Of a stretch of DNA of 64,000 nucleotides, positions 52,279 through 61,291 are shown in pieces. The notes beneath the pieces are model-generated. The model was not told the origin of the DNA. It saw only the letters and a list, made by a program, of their open reading frames with translations, and did no database searches. The stretch is from Variovorax paradoxus (GTDB lineage: Bacteria > Pseudomonadota > Gammaproteobacteria > Burkholderiales > Burkholderiaceae_C). Position numbers and translations under genes: made by a program. The stretch lies in NCBI RefSeq assembly GCF_018614955.1, contig NZ_JAGGNV010000007.1, positions 40,301-104,300 of the forward strand, given 5' to 3'. Position 1 is the first letter of the stretch. Each line of letters starts with the position of its first letter.

Positions 52279-53439
52279 TCAGAGCCGCGCCAGTCGGTCG
52301 ATGGCTGTCTGGAGCGTTTCGTCCTTCTTCGCGAAGCAGAAGCGCACCACGCGCTGGTCGAAGCCGTCGGCATAGAAGGCCGAGAGCGGAATGGCGGCGA
52401 CGCCGATCTCGCTCGTGAGCCACTGGCAGAAGTCGGACTCGCCCAGGTCGCTGACCTCGCTGATGTCCACGCACTGGAAGTAGGTGCCGGCGCTGGGCAG
52501 CAGCTTGAGCCGCGTCTTCGCCAGGCCGGCCGCGAACAGGTCGCGCTTGTGCTGGTAGAAGGCCGGCAGCTCGAGGTAGGGCGCAGGGTCGGCCATGTAG
52601 CTCGCGAGCGCATGCTGCATCGGCGTGTTCACGGTGAACACGTTGAACTGGTGCACCTTGCGGAACTCGGCGCTGAGCGCCGCCGGCGCGGCCACGTAGC
52701 CGACCTTCCAGCCGGTCACATGGTAGGTCTTGCCGAAGCTGCTCACGATGAAGGTGCGCGCGGCGAGGCCCGGGAAGCGGGCTGCGCTTTCATGGCGCGC
52801 GCCGGCGTAGACCATGTGCTCGTAGACCTCGTCGCTGATGACCAGCACGTCGGTGGGCGCGAGCAGTTCCTCGAGCCGGCGCATCTCCGCTTCGGTCCAC
52901 ACGGTGGCGCTGGGGTTGTGCGGCGTGTTGACGATGATGGCGCGCGTGCGCGGCGTGATCGCGGCCGCGATCTTGCCGAAGTCGGGGCGGAAGCTGCCGG
53001 GCGTGAGCGGCACGCGCACCACGGTGCCGCCGGCCAGGTCGATGTTGGGCGCGTAGCTGTCGTAGCAGGGTTCGAGCACGATCACCTCGTCGCCCGCGCG
53101 CACCACCGCGAGGACCGCCGTGATGATGGCCTGGGTGGCGCCGGCGGTGATGGTGATCTCGGTGTTCGGGTCGTAGCGGTGCCCGTAGAGCGCCGAGATC
53201 TTCGCGGCGATCGCTTCGCGCAGCGCGGGGATGCCCGGCATCGGCGGGTACTGGTTGTGGCCGGCCGCCATGGCGCGGGTGACGGCTTCGAGCAGCTTCG
53301 GATCGCAATCGAAGTCCGGAAAACCCTGGCCGAGGTTCACCGCCTTCTTCTCGGCGGCCAGCGCCGACATCACGGTGAAGATGGTGGTGCCGACGGTAGG
53401 CAGCTTGGTCTTGACGTCGGGGGTGCGTGCGATGCTCAC
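52279..53439 (-). CDS. PLP-dependent aminotransferase, methionine aminotransferase-like (YbdL)
   Basis: 386 residues from a GTG at 53439, which overlaps the cysB stop (GTGA). Class I/II features: AVNLGQGFPDFDCDPKLLEAVTRAM, NQYPPMPGIPALREAIA, VNTPHNPSATVW, VISDEVYEHMVYAG, and the PLP Lys in VSSFGKTYHVTGWKVGY. The pattern is that of the YbdL/kynurenine aminotransferase branch, which prefers methionine, phenylalanine or kynurenine. Coupling with cysB suggests a place in sulfur amino acid metabolism, by inference. Confidence 0.85.
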   Translation of the reverse strand: MSIARTPDVKTKLPTVGTTIFTVMSALAAEKKAVNLGQGFPDFDCDPKLLEAVTRAMAAGHNQYPPMPGIPALREAIAAKISALYGHRYDPNTEITITAGATQAIITAVLAVVRAGDEVIVLEPCYDSYAPNIDLAGGTVVRVPLTPGSFRPDFGKIAAAITPRTRAIIVNTPHNPSATVWTEAEMRRLEELLAPTDVLVISDEVYEHMVYAGARHESAARFPGLAARTFIVSSFGKTYHVTGWKVGYVAAPAALSAEFRKVHQFNVFTVNTPMQHALASYMADPAPYLELPAFYQHKRDLFAAGLAKTRLKLLPSAGTYFQCVDISEVSDLGESDFCQWLTSEIGVAAIPLSAFYADGFDQRVVRFCFAKKDETLQTAIDRLARL

Positions 53440-54377
53440 AGCTCGTAGTCCTGGTTGTGACCGCTCAGTGCCTTGGCGATCAGGTTGCGATCGAGCCGGT
53501 CGGACAGCAGCTCGGCGAATTTGAAGACGAAGTTGCGCAGGTAGGCGCTGCGCTTGAAGGCGACGCGCGCGATGTTGGTGCCGAACACATGGCCCATCGG
53601 GCGCACCACGAGGTCGGCATTGGAATCGTCGCGCACCGCCATCTCGGCCACGATGCCGACGCCGAGGCCGAGCCGCACGTAGGTCTTGATGACGTCGGAG
53701 TCGATGGCCTCGAGCGCGATGCGCGGCGTGAGCTTCTTGTGCGCGAACGCATGGTCGATGCGCGTGCGGCCGGTGAAGGACGGGTGGTAGGTGATGATCG
53801 GCTCCGCCGCGATGTCCTCGAGCGAGATGCGCTCCTTGTTCGCGAGCGGATGCTCCTTGGGCAACACGAGCACGTGCTGCCATTCGTAGCAGGGGATGGT
53901 CACGAGATCGGCGTAGTCGGACAGCGATTCGGTCGCGATGCCGATCTCCGCGATCTCGTCGATGACCATCCGCGCCACCTGGTCGGGCGAGCCCTGGTGC
54001 AGGCTCACGTTGACCTTGGGATAGGCCTCGCGCAGCTTCGCCACCGGCACCGGCAGCACGTAGCGCGCCTGCGTGTGCGTGGTGGCGATCGAAAGGGTGC
54101 CGCTGTCCTGGGCGCTGAACTGCTCGCCGATGCGCTTGAGGTTGCCGACCTCGCGCATGATCAGTTCGATGCTCGCGAGCACATGCTGGCCGGGTTCGGT
54201 GACGCGCTTGAGGCGCTTGCCGTGGCGCGCGAAGATTTCCACGCCCAGTTCTTCCTCGAGTTCGATGATGGCCTTGGACACGCCCGGCTGCGAGGTGTGA
54301 AGCGCCTTGGCTGCCTCGGTCAGATTGAGGTTGCGCCGAACCGCTTCTTGCACGAATTTGAACTGGTGAAGATTCAT
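53436..54377 (-). CDS. cysB: CysB-family LysR-type regulator
   Basis: 313 residues. N-terminal LysR HTH: MNLHQFKFVQEAVRRNLNLTEAAKALHTSQPGVSKAIIELEEELGVEIFARHGKRLK, the CysB/Cbl signature. The effector domain includes TTHTQARYVLPVPVAKLREAYP and HPSFTGRTRIDHAFAHKKLTPRIALEAIDSDVIKTYVRLGLGVGIVAEMA. It activates sulfate assimilation genes in response to acetylserine. It precedes and overlaps the aminotransferase; sirB is on its upstream side, also in a sulfur/sirohaem context. Confidence 0.92.
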   Translation of the reverse strand: MNLHQFKFVQEAVRRNLNLTEAAKALHTSQPGVSKAIIELEEELGVEIFARHGKRLKRVTEPGQHVLASIELIMREVGNLKRIGEQFSAQDSGTLSIATTHTQARYVLPVPVAKLREAYPKVNVSLHQGSPDQVARMVIDEIAEIGIATESLSDYADLVTIPCYEWQHVLVLPKEHPLANKERISLEDIAAEPIITYHPSFTGRTRIDHAFAHKKLTPRIALEAIDSDVIKTYVRLGLGVGIVAEMAVRDDSNADLVVRPMGHVFGTNIARVAFKRSAYLRNFVFKFAELLSDRLDRNLIAKALSGHNQDYEL

Positions 54378-54440
54378 AACAAATTCCGTCTTATTTCGGA
54401 GTTCATTATGCCTTCTCTGTCTATCGAAAGCACCGCAAGT

Positions 54441-54800
54441 TCAGGATTTGAGCGCCACGCGAGCCAGCAGATCGATCACGTCCGGCTCTTCGCCCACCGC
54501 CTGCGCGAGCGAGAAGACGACGCCCGGATGCACGGCGCGCAAGTCGTCGAGCAAGCGCGGCAGGTCTTCACGCAGATGCTTTCCCATGCCGAGAAAAAGC
54601 GGCACCACGCGGATGGCGCCGGCCCCACCGGCAATCAGCTCTGCCGCCGCGGTGGGCAGATCCGGGGCCACCAGTTCGAGGTAGGCGCAGGCGACGCGGG
54701 CCGAGGGATCGAGCGCTGCGACGCGGCGCGCCACGGCCTCCACCGGCGCGCGCCAGCGCTCGTCGCGCGAGCCGTGCGCAAAGATCACGATGCCTGTCAC
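54441..54800 (-). CDS. Sirohydrochlorin chelatase (SirB/CbiX-like)
   Basis: 119 residues from a GTG at 54800, 5 nt after lptG ends. The N-terminal TGIVIFAHGSRDERWRAPVEAVA has the metal-binding His, and the later AAELIAGGAGAIRVVPLFLGMGKHLREDLPRLL carries the second active-site His region. The short single-domain form is typical of SirB/CbiX small chelatases that insert iron or cobalt into sirohydrochlorin. Sirohaem is the cofactor of sulfite reductase, which fits the neighbouring cysB. Confidence 0.85.
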   Translation of the reverse strand: MTGIVIFAHGSRDERWRAPVEAVARRVAALDPSARVACAYLELVAPDLPTAAAELIAGGAGAIRVVPLFLGMGKHLREDLPRLLDDLRAVHPGVVFSLAQAVGEEPDVIDLLARVALKS

Positions 54801-54805
54801 GGCCG

Positions 54806-55915
54806 CTACCGCCGCAGCACCAGCCAGCTGAAAGCGGCCAGCGACATCACCGTGTAGATCAGGCCGGGCGCCGCCGCCGTGATCCAGGGCCACCAGTTGC
54901 TGAGGTTGCCCAGGTAGCCGAACACGTTGTTCAACAGGAAGAAGCTGATGCCGATCATCACGCCGCCGAACACGTAGGCCGTGATGCCCGCCTGGCGGAA
55001 ATGCAGGTAGGCGAAGGGCAGGGCGAGCACCACCATCACGAGGCAGGACAGCGGATAGAACACCTTGCGCCAGAACTCGATCTCGTAGCGCTGCGCGGTC
55101 TGGCCGTTGGCATTGAGGTGCTGGATGTATTCGAACAGGTCGAGCGTGCGCATGCGGTCCGGGCGCAGCAGGGCGACCGACACCATCTCGCGCGTGAGCG
55201 AGCTCGGCCAGTCCAGCGCCGGAAGCTTGGTGGTGACGATGCGGGCCCGGTCGGCCGCATTGCGCGTGTCGTACTGCTGCTGCTCGACACCGAAGAGGGC
55301 CCAGTGGCCGTCGACGATGCGCGCGAAGGATGCGGTGGTCTGCGAGGTCACGAAGCCCTTGCCGTCGAACTCGAAGATGCGCGGACTCTTCAGCGTGCCG
55401 TCGCGCGCCATCGAAACCACGTTGACCGCGTAGGACATGTCGCCCTGCTTTTCCTTCAGCCAGGCCCCCGTGTTGCCCGCGAGCGTGAAGACGCCCTGGT
55501 AGCGCGACTTGAGCAGCTGGGCGGTCCGGTCCGAAGCCGGCGAGATGTAGTCGCCGACGGCGAAGGTCAGGAACACGAAGCCGAGCCCGAGCACCAGCAG
55601 CGTGCGCAGCGCACGCCACGGCCCGAGACCGCTGGTGCGCAGGATCGTGTATTCGGAGCTCTGCGCGAGCCGCGCCATCACGAAGATGGTGCCGATCAGC
55701 ACGGTGATCGGCAGCAGCTCGTACAGGTGGCTCGGGATCAGCAGCGTCACGAAAACCAGGGCTTGGGCGGCTCCGTATGCGCCGCTCCCCGGCTTGCCGA
55801 TCGACTGCAACTCGTCGACGAAGTCGAAGAAGAAGAACAGGCTCAGGAAACCGAGGGTGACGAAGGCCACGGCCTTCAGCACCTCCACATAGATCAGTCG
55901 ACGGATGGTTTTCAC
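54806..55915 (-). CDS. lptG: LPS export permease LptG
   Basis: 369 residues from a GTG at 55915, overlapping the lptF stop (GTGA). Jelly-roll/permease family: an N-terminal helix (YVEVLKAVAFVTLGFLSLFFFFDFVDEL), two more helices (LVFVTLLIPSHLYELLPITVLIGTIFVMARL; LRTLLVLGLGFVFLTFAVGDYI), a periplasmic beta domain, and three C-terminal helices. With LptF and LptB it extracts LPS from the inner membrane. Confidence 0.93.
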   Translation of the reverse strand: MKTIRRLIYVEVLKAVAFVTLGFLSLFFFFDFVDELQSIGKPGSGAYGAAQALVFVTLLIPSHLYELLPITVLIGTIFVMARLAQSSEYTILRTSGLGPWRALRTLLVLGLGFVFLTFAVGDYISPASDRTAQLLKSRYQGVFTLAGNTGAWLKEKQGDMSYAVNVVSMARDGTLKSPRIFEFDGKGFVTSQTTASFARIVDGHWALFGVEQQQYDTRNAADRARIVTTKLPALDWPSSLTREMVSVALLRPDRMRTLDLFEYIQHLNANGQTAQRYEIEFWRKVFYPLSCLVMVVLALPFAYLHFRQAGITAYVFGGVMIGISFFLLNNVFGYLGNLSNWWPWITAAAPGLIYTVMSLAAFSWLVLRR

Positions 55916-57009
55916 ACGTGGGGGGGCGTTGCGGGCCGCATGCGCGGGCGGCCCCAGTTGAAGTGTCGCTTGGCAAGCCAGACCAGGCCGAGCAGCAGCG
56001 CGCCGCCATGCAGCACCAGCATGAAGCCGCCCATGCTGTAGCGGCCGGAGCCCACCCAGTTCTGGCCGAGATTGAGCAGGTTGTAATAGAGGACGAAGGC
56101 GAACAGCGCGAAGAGCAGGTTGCCGCTGCGGCCGACGCGCGGATTCACGCTCGACAGGGTCAGCGCCAGCAGCACGAAATTGATGGCCGCGAAGAGCATG
56201 CCGAGACGCCAGGCCAGCTCGCCGCGATTGGTCGCGTTCGGCTCCCGCATCAGCGTCAGCGTGGTGCGGGTGCGCACCGGGCTCGTGTCTGCCGAGACCC
56301 CCTCGTCGCCGCCGATCTTGGTGCCGTAGGTGTCGAACTCGCTGATCTTGAGTTCCGTCCCGTCCAGCGTCCGCGAAACGCGCTGGCCGTTTCTGAGCAT
56401 GAGGTAGCGCGACTCTCCGACGTCCTCGATCCGGCCGCTGCGGGCCGAGGTGATGTACTGCATGTTGCGCTCGATCGAGGAGATGAAGACGTTGTTGGCG
56501 GTGGCGCCGTCCGGCGTGTCCTTGTCGATGAAGAACACGCGGTTGCGTCCGGCCGACTCGCGGAACTCGCCGGGCGAAACGCGCTCGATGTCGCCGCGGC
56601 GCTGGTACTGTTCGCGCATGCCCTGGGTCTGCGAGTTGGCCCATGGCCAGCCCACCAGCGCGAACACGGCAATCAGCAGCAGCACCGGCCAGGCGAAGCG
56701 GAACAGGGGCTGCACGAAATCGGCCAGGCCGCGTCCGCTCGAGAACCAGATCACCATCTCGCTGTCGCGGTACATGCGCGACAGGGTGCCCACGATCGAG
56801 ATGAACAGGCTGAGGCTCAGGATCGTCGGCATGTAGCCGAGCACCGTGTAGGCCATCACGAGGAACACCTCGGACGGATTCACGCTGCCCCGCGATGCCA
56901 GTCCGAGCGTGCGGATCAGCATCATGGTCATCACGATGGTGGCGAGGACCACGAGGGTGGCCCCGAAGCTGCGGGACAGCTCCTTGCGTAAAGAGGAATG
57001 GAATAACAT
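55912..57009 (-). CDS. lptF: LPS export permease LptF
   Basis: 365 residues from ATG 57009. It has the LptF layout: helices around FGATLVVLATIVMTMMLIRTLGLA, VFLVMAYTVLGYMPTILSLSLFISIVGTL and PLFRFAWPVLLLIAVFALVGW, a periplasmic domain, then NFVLLALTLSSVNP and C-terminal helices. It heads the lptF-lptG pair. The divergent pepA gene starts 21 bp away, so the promoter for one or both must lie within coding sequence. Antisense ORFs spanning 55912-58368 are shadows. Confidence 0.93.
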   Translation of the reverse strand: MLFHSSLRKELSRSFGATLVVLATIVMTMMLIRTLGLASRGSVNPSEVFLVMAYTVLGYMPTILSLSLFISIVGTLSRMYRDSEMVIWFSSGRGLADFVQPLFRFAWPVLLLIAVFALVGWPWANSQTQGMREQYQRRGDIERVSPGEFRESAGRNRVFFIDKDTPDGATANNVFISSIERNMQYITSARSGRIEDVGESRYLMLRNGQRVSRTLDGTELKISEFDTYGTKIGGDEGVSADTSPVRTRTTLTLMREPNATNRGELAWRLGMLFAAINFVLLALTLSSVNPRVGRSGNLLFALFAFVLYYNLLNLGQNWVGSGRYSMGGFMLVLHGGALLLGLVWLAKRHFNWGRPRMRPATPPHV

Positions 57010-57030
57010 CGTCGAGGGAAAAAAAGGATT

Positions 57031-58536
57031 ATGGACTTTCAACTCAAGACCCTCTCCACCGCTCAGGCTGCCGCCGAAAAAGCCGATGCGCTGATCGTGC
57101 TCGTTGCCGCCGGCACCACCCCTTCCAAGGATGCCATCGCCACCTTGATCGCCGAGGCCCGCAAGGCCGGCGACCTGCCGGACAAGGCCGGCAAGCTGCT
57201 GGCGCTGTACCGGCCGGCGCGCGTCGCGGCACCGCGCGTGGTGCTGGCTTCGGTGGGCGATGGCAAGCCCGCGTCGGTACGCACCGGCGTGCTCGCCGCG
57301 GTCAATGCGGCCAAGGCCGGCGATCCCAAGCGCGTCCTCATCGTCTTCGCGCATGCCGCGGACGCTGCCGGCCTGCGCTCTGCCATTACCGCGGCCGCCG
57401 ACGCGAGCTACGTCTATACGACTACCAAGTCCAAGGCCGAGCCGCGTTCGATCCGCTACCTGGGCTTCGGCGTCACGGACGCGGGGCCGCTGCGAGAGGC
57501 TTTCGACGAGGCCGCGGCGATGGTCGCGGGCATCGAACTGGCCAAGGAGTGGGGCAATCGGCCCGGCAACCATTGCACGCCCTCGCTGCTGGCCGATGCG
57601 GCGCGCAAGCTGGCCGCGCTGCCGCAGGTGAAGTGCGAGGTGCTGGGTCCGAAGGAAGTCGAGAAGCTCGGCATGGGCGCGTTCGGCGCGGTGGCCCAGG
57701 GATCGGCCGAACCCTTGCGCTTCATCGTGCTGCGCTACCAGGGCGCGCCCAAGGACGAGGCGCCCGTGGTCCTGGTCGGCAAGGGCATCACCTTCGACAC
57801 CGGCGGCGTGTCTCTCAAGCCGGCGGCCGAGATGGACGAGATGAAGTTCGACATGTGCGGCGCTGCGAGCGTGCTGGGCGTGTTCCGCGCGCTCGGCGAC
57901 ATCCAGCCCGCCCTCAACGTGGTCGGGCTGATTCCGTCGTGCGAGAACATGAACGACGGCCGCGCGGTCAAGCCCGGCGACGTGGTGACGAGCATGAGCG
58001 GCCAGACCATCGAGGTGCTCAATACGGATGCCGAAGGCCGCCTGATCCTGTGCGACGCGCTGAACTATGCCAAGCGCTTCGAGCCGGCCGCCGTGATCGA
58101 CATTGCCACCCTGACCGGCGCTTGCGTGATCGCACTGGGCGGCGTGCGCAGCGGTCTCTTTGCCAGCGACGACACGCTGGCCGATGCGCTCGAGGCTGCC
58201 GGCGAAGAGGCGCAGGACCGCTGCTGGCGCATGCCGCTGGACGAGGATTACGCCGAAGGCCTCAAGAGCAATTTCGCCGACGTGGCCAACATCGCCGGCC
58301 GCGCGGGCGGGGCGATCACCGCCGCCAAATTCCTGCAGCGCTTCGCGGGCGACTTTCAATGGGCTCATCTGGACATCGCCGGCACCGCCTGGAAGAGCGG
58401 CTCGGCCAAGGGGGCGACCGGCCGGCCGGTCGGACTGCTTCTGACCTACCTGCTGGACCGCGCCCGCAAGGAAGCTGTGAAGACAGCGCCGCGCAAGACG
58501 CGCAAGAGCCCCAAGAAGATCCGAGCAACAGCGTGA
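57031..58536 (+). CDS. pepA: Leucyl aminopeptidase
   Basis: 501 residues. M17 peptidase motifs: LVGKGITFDTGGVSLKPAAEMDEMKFDM (metal-binding Lys, Asp) and the signature NTDAEGRLILCDAL near the second metal site. ATG 57031 has AAGGA just upstream. It trims N-terminal residues from peptides, and in some species PepA also acts as a DNA-binding regulator. It overlaps holC (GTGA at 58533-58536). Confidence 0.96.
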   Translation: MDFQLKTLSTAQAAAEKADALIVLVAAGTTPSKDAIATLIAEARKAGDLPDKAGKLLALYRPARVAAPRVVLASVGDGKPASVRTGVLAAVNAAKAGDPKRVLIVFAHAADAAGLRSAITAAADASYVYTTTKSKAEPRSIRYLGFGVTDAGPLREAFDEAAAMVAGIELAKEWGNRPGNHCTPSLLADAARKLAALPQVKCEVLGPKEVEKLGMGAFGAVAQGSAEPLRFIVLRYQGAPKDEAPVVLVGKGITFDTGGVSLKPAAEMDEMKFDMCGAASVLGVFRALGDIQPALNVVGLIPSCENMNDGRAVKPGDVVTSMSGQTIEVLNTDAEGRLILCDALNYAKRFEPAAVIDIATLTGACVIALGGVRSGLFASDDTLADALEAAGEEAQDRCWRMPLDEDYAEGLKSNFADVANIAGRAGGAITAAKFLQRFAGDFQWAHLDIAGTAWKSGSAKGATGRPVGLLLTYLLDRARKEAVKTAPRKTRKSPKKIRATA

Positions 58537-58970
58537 CCGAAATCGACTTCCACTTCAACACGCCGGACAAGGTGAACTACGCCTGCCGGCTGCTGCGCAA
58601 GGCCGTGGGCGCGCGCGGCGCGCGTGTGGTGGTGGTGGCCGATGCGCAGATGCTGGATGCGGTCGACCTGGCCCTGTGGACCTTTGCGCCGGCCGAGTTC
58701 ATCGCCCATTGCCGCAGCGACGGCGAGCCGCACACGCTTGCGCGCTCGCCGGTCGTGCTGGCCGAAAGCGGCGCTGCGCCGCTGCCGCATCAGCAGGTGC
58801 TGGTGAATCTCGGCGTCGAGCTGCCCTCTGGTTTCGAACGCTTTGAACGCCTGATCGACATCGTGAGCGCCGACGACGCCGACCGGCTCGCGGGCCGCAA
58901 GCGCTGGCGGCACTACGCGGAACGCGGCTATGCGATCCAGCGCCATGACTTTGCCGGGAGTACCGCCTGA
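58533..58970 (+). CDS. holC: DNA polymerase III subunit chi
   Basis: 145 residues from a GTG at 58533. The sequence TEIDFHFNTPDKVNYACRLLRKAVGARGARVVVVADAQMLDAVDLALWTFAPAEFIAHC is typical of HolC, as is the later VLVNLGVELPSGFERFERLIDIVS. The chi subunit links the clamp loader to SSB. pepA-holC order is common. The upstream in-frame ATG overlaps pepA and was rejected. Confidence 0.92.
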   Translation: MTEIDFHFNTPDKVNYACRLLRKAVGARGARVVVVADAQMLDAVDLALWTFAPAEFIAHCRSDGEPHTLARSPVVLAESGAAPLPHQQVLVNLGVELPSGFERFERLIDIVSADDADRLAGRKRWRHYAERGYAIQRHDFAGSTA

Positions 58971-59383
58971 TGCAGCGCACCCCTCCGCGTTTCGTGCCCA
59001 CGCTGACGACCGTGCTGGAGCTGCCGCCCGAGCCTGCGCCCGGTGCCGAGCCCGTGCCGGCGCCGGAGCCGGTCGCACCTCCAGCGCCCGAGCCCTCGCA
59101 AGCAGTCGCGCTGGACCCTCAGGCGCTGCTGTCGGAGGCCGACGCCTTCAGGCTCGAAGAGCAGTTGCTGCACCGCGTTTTGCAGCGCATCGACCTGTCG
59201 CTGGAAGAGCGCCTGAGCGACGCCGTGTCGGCTGCCGTGCAGCAGCAGCTCGACAGCATGATCCCGCGCTTGCGCGGCGAAATAGAGACCGTTTTGCGTG
59301 CTTTGGTGAGCGACGCGCTGGCCCAGGAGCTTTCTGACAACACAGGGTCTACGCCAGCATTTGACGCACAAAGCTTGGGCTAA
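58970..59383 (+). CDS. Unrecognised Pro/Ala-rich protein after holC
   Basis: 137 residues; family not recognised. A disordered Pro/Glu/Ala-rich start (ELPPEPAPGAEPVPAPEPVAPPAPEPS) is followed by a helical part (ADAFRLEEQLLHRVLQRIDLSLEERLSDAVSAAVQQQLDSMIPRLRGEIETVLRALVSDAL). The start shares a base with the holC stop (TGATG). The helix with long amphipathic repeats suggests a partner-binding role, and its position after holC hints at a replication-linked protein, but this is inference. Confidence 0.6.
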   Translation: MQRTPPRFVPTLTTVLELPPEPAPGAEPVPAPEPVAPPAPEPSQAVALDPQALLSEADAFRLEEQLLHRVLQRIDLSLEERLSDAVSAAVQQQLDSMIPRLRGEIETVLRALVSDALAQELSDNTGSTPAFDAQSLG

Positions 59384-59506
59384 ACTGCGCGCCAGGTCGA
59401 AAGCGCGGGGGCGCTACGGGTCCTGCGGCGCGGAACTTGCTGAGTCTTCGCACGCGGATCGATAGACCGCTATGTACTCTTATTTATCAATGTTCTGGAG
59501 GTTCCC

Positions 59507-60721
59507 ATGCAATTGAAATGGACTGCGGTCGCACTGGCTGCTCTCACGCTCGTGGCTTGCGGCAAGAAGGAAGAGGCAGCTGCGCCCGCCGCGCCCGCCC
59601 CGACCGCAGCGGCACCCGCGCCCGCCGCACCTCCGGCCGATGCACTGGTGGTCAAGATCGGCCATGTGGGCCCGACCAGCGGCGCCATCGCCCACCTTGG
59701 CAAGGACAACGAATTCGGCGCACGCATGGCCATCGAAGACCTCAATGCCAAGGGCCTCAAGATCGGCGACAAGGTTGCCAAGTTCGAATTGCTCGCCGAA
59801 GACGACGCCGCCGACCCGAAGCAGGGCACCGCGGTGGCCCAGAAGCTGGTCGACAGCAAGGTCAACGGCATCGTCGGTCACCTGAACTCGGGCACCACCA
59901 TCCCGGCTTCCAAGCTGTACAGCGATGCCGGCATTCCGCAGGTCTCGCCTTCGGCAACCAACCCCAAGTACACCCGCCAGGGCTTCAAGACCACCTTCCG
60001 CGTGGTGGCTGACGACACGCAGCTCGGCGGCACGCTGGGCAAGTACGCGGTCGAAACGCTCAAGGGCAAGAACATCGCCGTGATCGACGACCGTACCGCA
60101 TACGGCCAGGGCGTGGCGGAAGAGTTCGAGAAGGCCGCCAAGGCCGCCGGCGGCAACATCGTCGGCCACGAGTTCACGACCGACAAGTCGACTGACTTCA
60201 ACGCCATCCTGACCAAGCTCAAGGGCGCCAAGCCCGACGTGCTGTTCTTCGGCGGCATGGACGCCGTGGGCGGCCCGATGCTCAAGCAGGTCAAGCAGCT
60301 CGGCATGAACGTCAAGTTCATGGGCGGCGACGGCCTGTGCACCGGTGAACTGGCCAAGCTGGCCGGCGATGCGATCGGCGAGGAAATGGTCGTTTGCGCG
60401 GAAGCAGGCGGTGTCGAAGGCGACTTCAAGCAGCCGCTCGAAGACTTCAAGACCAAGTTCAAGGCCAAGAACGGCGTCGACGTGCAGATCTATGCGCCGT
60501 ATGTCTACGACGCGGTCAACGTGCTGGCCGAAGCGATGGTCAAGGCCGGTTCTTCCGACCCGGCCAAGTACCTGCCCGAACTCGGCAAGATCCAGTACAA
60601 GGGCGTGACCGGCCCGATCGCCTTCGACGAAAAGGGCGACATCAAGAACGGTGCGCTGACGCTCTACACCTACAAGGGTGGTGCGCGCACGCAGATCGCC
60701 GTGGTGCGTGGCGCGAGCTGA
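59507..60721 (+). CDS. Branched-chain amino acid ABC transporter binding protein, lipoprotein form
   Basis: 404 residues. The start has TGGAGG 6 nt upstream. A lipobox LTLVAC gives a lipidated Cys18 and is followed by a Pro/Ala-rich linker (about residues 21-48) before the periplasmic-binding-protein fold (LVVKIGHVGPTSGAIAHLGKDNEFGARMAIEDLNAKG). Family knowledge: LivJ/LivK-type proteins deliver leucine, isoleucine, valine or related ligands to an ABC permease. Classical LivK has a cleaved Sec signal without lipid, so this form is likely tethered to a membrane. No permease gene lies nearby. Confidence 0.88.
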   Translation: MQLKWTAVALAALTLVACGKKEEAAAPAAPAPTAAAPAPAAPPADALVVKIGHVGPTSGAIAHLGKDNEFGARMAIEDLNAKGLKIGDKVAKFELLAEDDAADPKQGTAVAQKLVDSKVNGIVGHLNSGTTIPASKLYSDAGIPQVSPSATNPKYTRQGFKTTFRVVADDTQLGGTLGKYAVETLKGKNIAVIDDRTAYGQGVAEEFEKAAKAAGGNIVGHEFTTDKSTDFNAILTKLKGAKPDVLFFGGMDAVGGPMLKQVKQLGMNVKFMGGDGLCTGELAKLAGDAIGEEMVVCAEAGGVEGDFKQPLEDFKTKFKAKNGVDVQIYAPYVYDAVNVLAEAMVKAGSSDPAKYLPELGKIQYKGVTGPIAFDEKGDIKNGALTLYTYKGGARTQIAVVRGAS

Positions 60722-60741
60722 GCAGTCCGCTTGCCAAAATG

Positions 60742-60766
60742 AAAAAGGGCCTTCGGGCCCTTTTTT
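60742..60766 (+). terminator. Rho-independent terminator after the binding-protein gene
   Basis: AAAAAGGGCC and GGCCCTTTTTT form a 10-bp stem with a TTCG loop, ending in a T run. It abuts the stop of the receiver gene on the opposite strand and may serve both. Confidence 0.92.
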
Positions 60767-61146
60767 CATGGCGTCGCGCGGCCGGCATCGTTGCAGTAGT
60801 CGAAGAAGGCTTCGAGCTCCTTCGACTTGTCGAACACGGCGTCCGCACCGAGCGCCATGCAGCGTGCGCGGATGTCCGCGTTGACGTAGTTGCTGAGGAC
60901 GACGGCGCGCTGTACCGGCGTACGTCCCCTGCAGTTCCGCAGCACGCCCAGGCCGGAGCCTTCCTTGAGGAACAGGTCCACGATCAGCAACTGCCATTCG
61001 CTCGCATGGGAGGCCAGCCAATCGATCGCGTCCTTCTCGGTCTCGGCCGCGCCGACGATCCGGGCGTGCACCAGATCTTCCAGGGCCGGAATCAGGTTGT
61101 CCCGGATGGTCCTGTTGTCCTCGACGAGGAAGGTGAAAAGGGCCAT
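60766..61146 (-). CDS. Stand-alone response-regulator receiver protein
   Basis: 126 residues with a receiver domain only. The acidic pocket is Glu9-Asp10, the phosphoacceptor Asp57 lies in LLIVDLFL, Ser85 in VVLSNY and the conserved Lys107 in VFDKS. No output domain is present, so it likely works by protein contact (CheY-like), by titration or in a phosphorelay. No histidine kinase is nearby. The gap to the next gene is 145 bp and shows nothing else. Confidence 0.88.
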   Translation of the reverse strand: MALFTFLVEDNRTIRDNLIPALEDLVHARIVGAAETEKDAIDWLASHASEWQLLIVDLFLKEGSGLGVLRNCRGRTPVQRAVVLSNYVNADIRARCMALGADAVFDKSKELEAFFDYCNDAGRATP

Positions 61147-61291
61147 GTGCTTTCCGGGCTATAGAGAGAAGGCTCAGCCTCGCGGCGCTCGTGCCGGATG
61201 CCTAGCGACAGCTGCCAACTCATTGCGTAGGAGAAAGCAGACGGACGCTCGGCCGCCGAAGCGGGCCGGGGCCGACTGCGCGGCGAATGCC

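Noticed and set aside
56895-58532. Plus-strand in-frame extension upstream of holC
   Set aside because: It lies within pepA in another frame; the HolC fold begins at the GTG at 58533.
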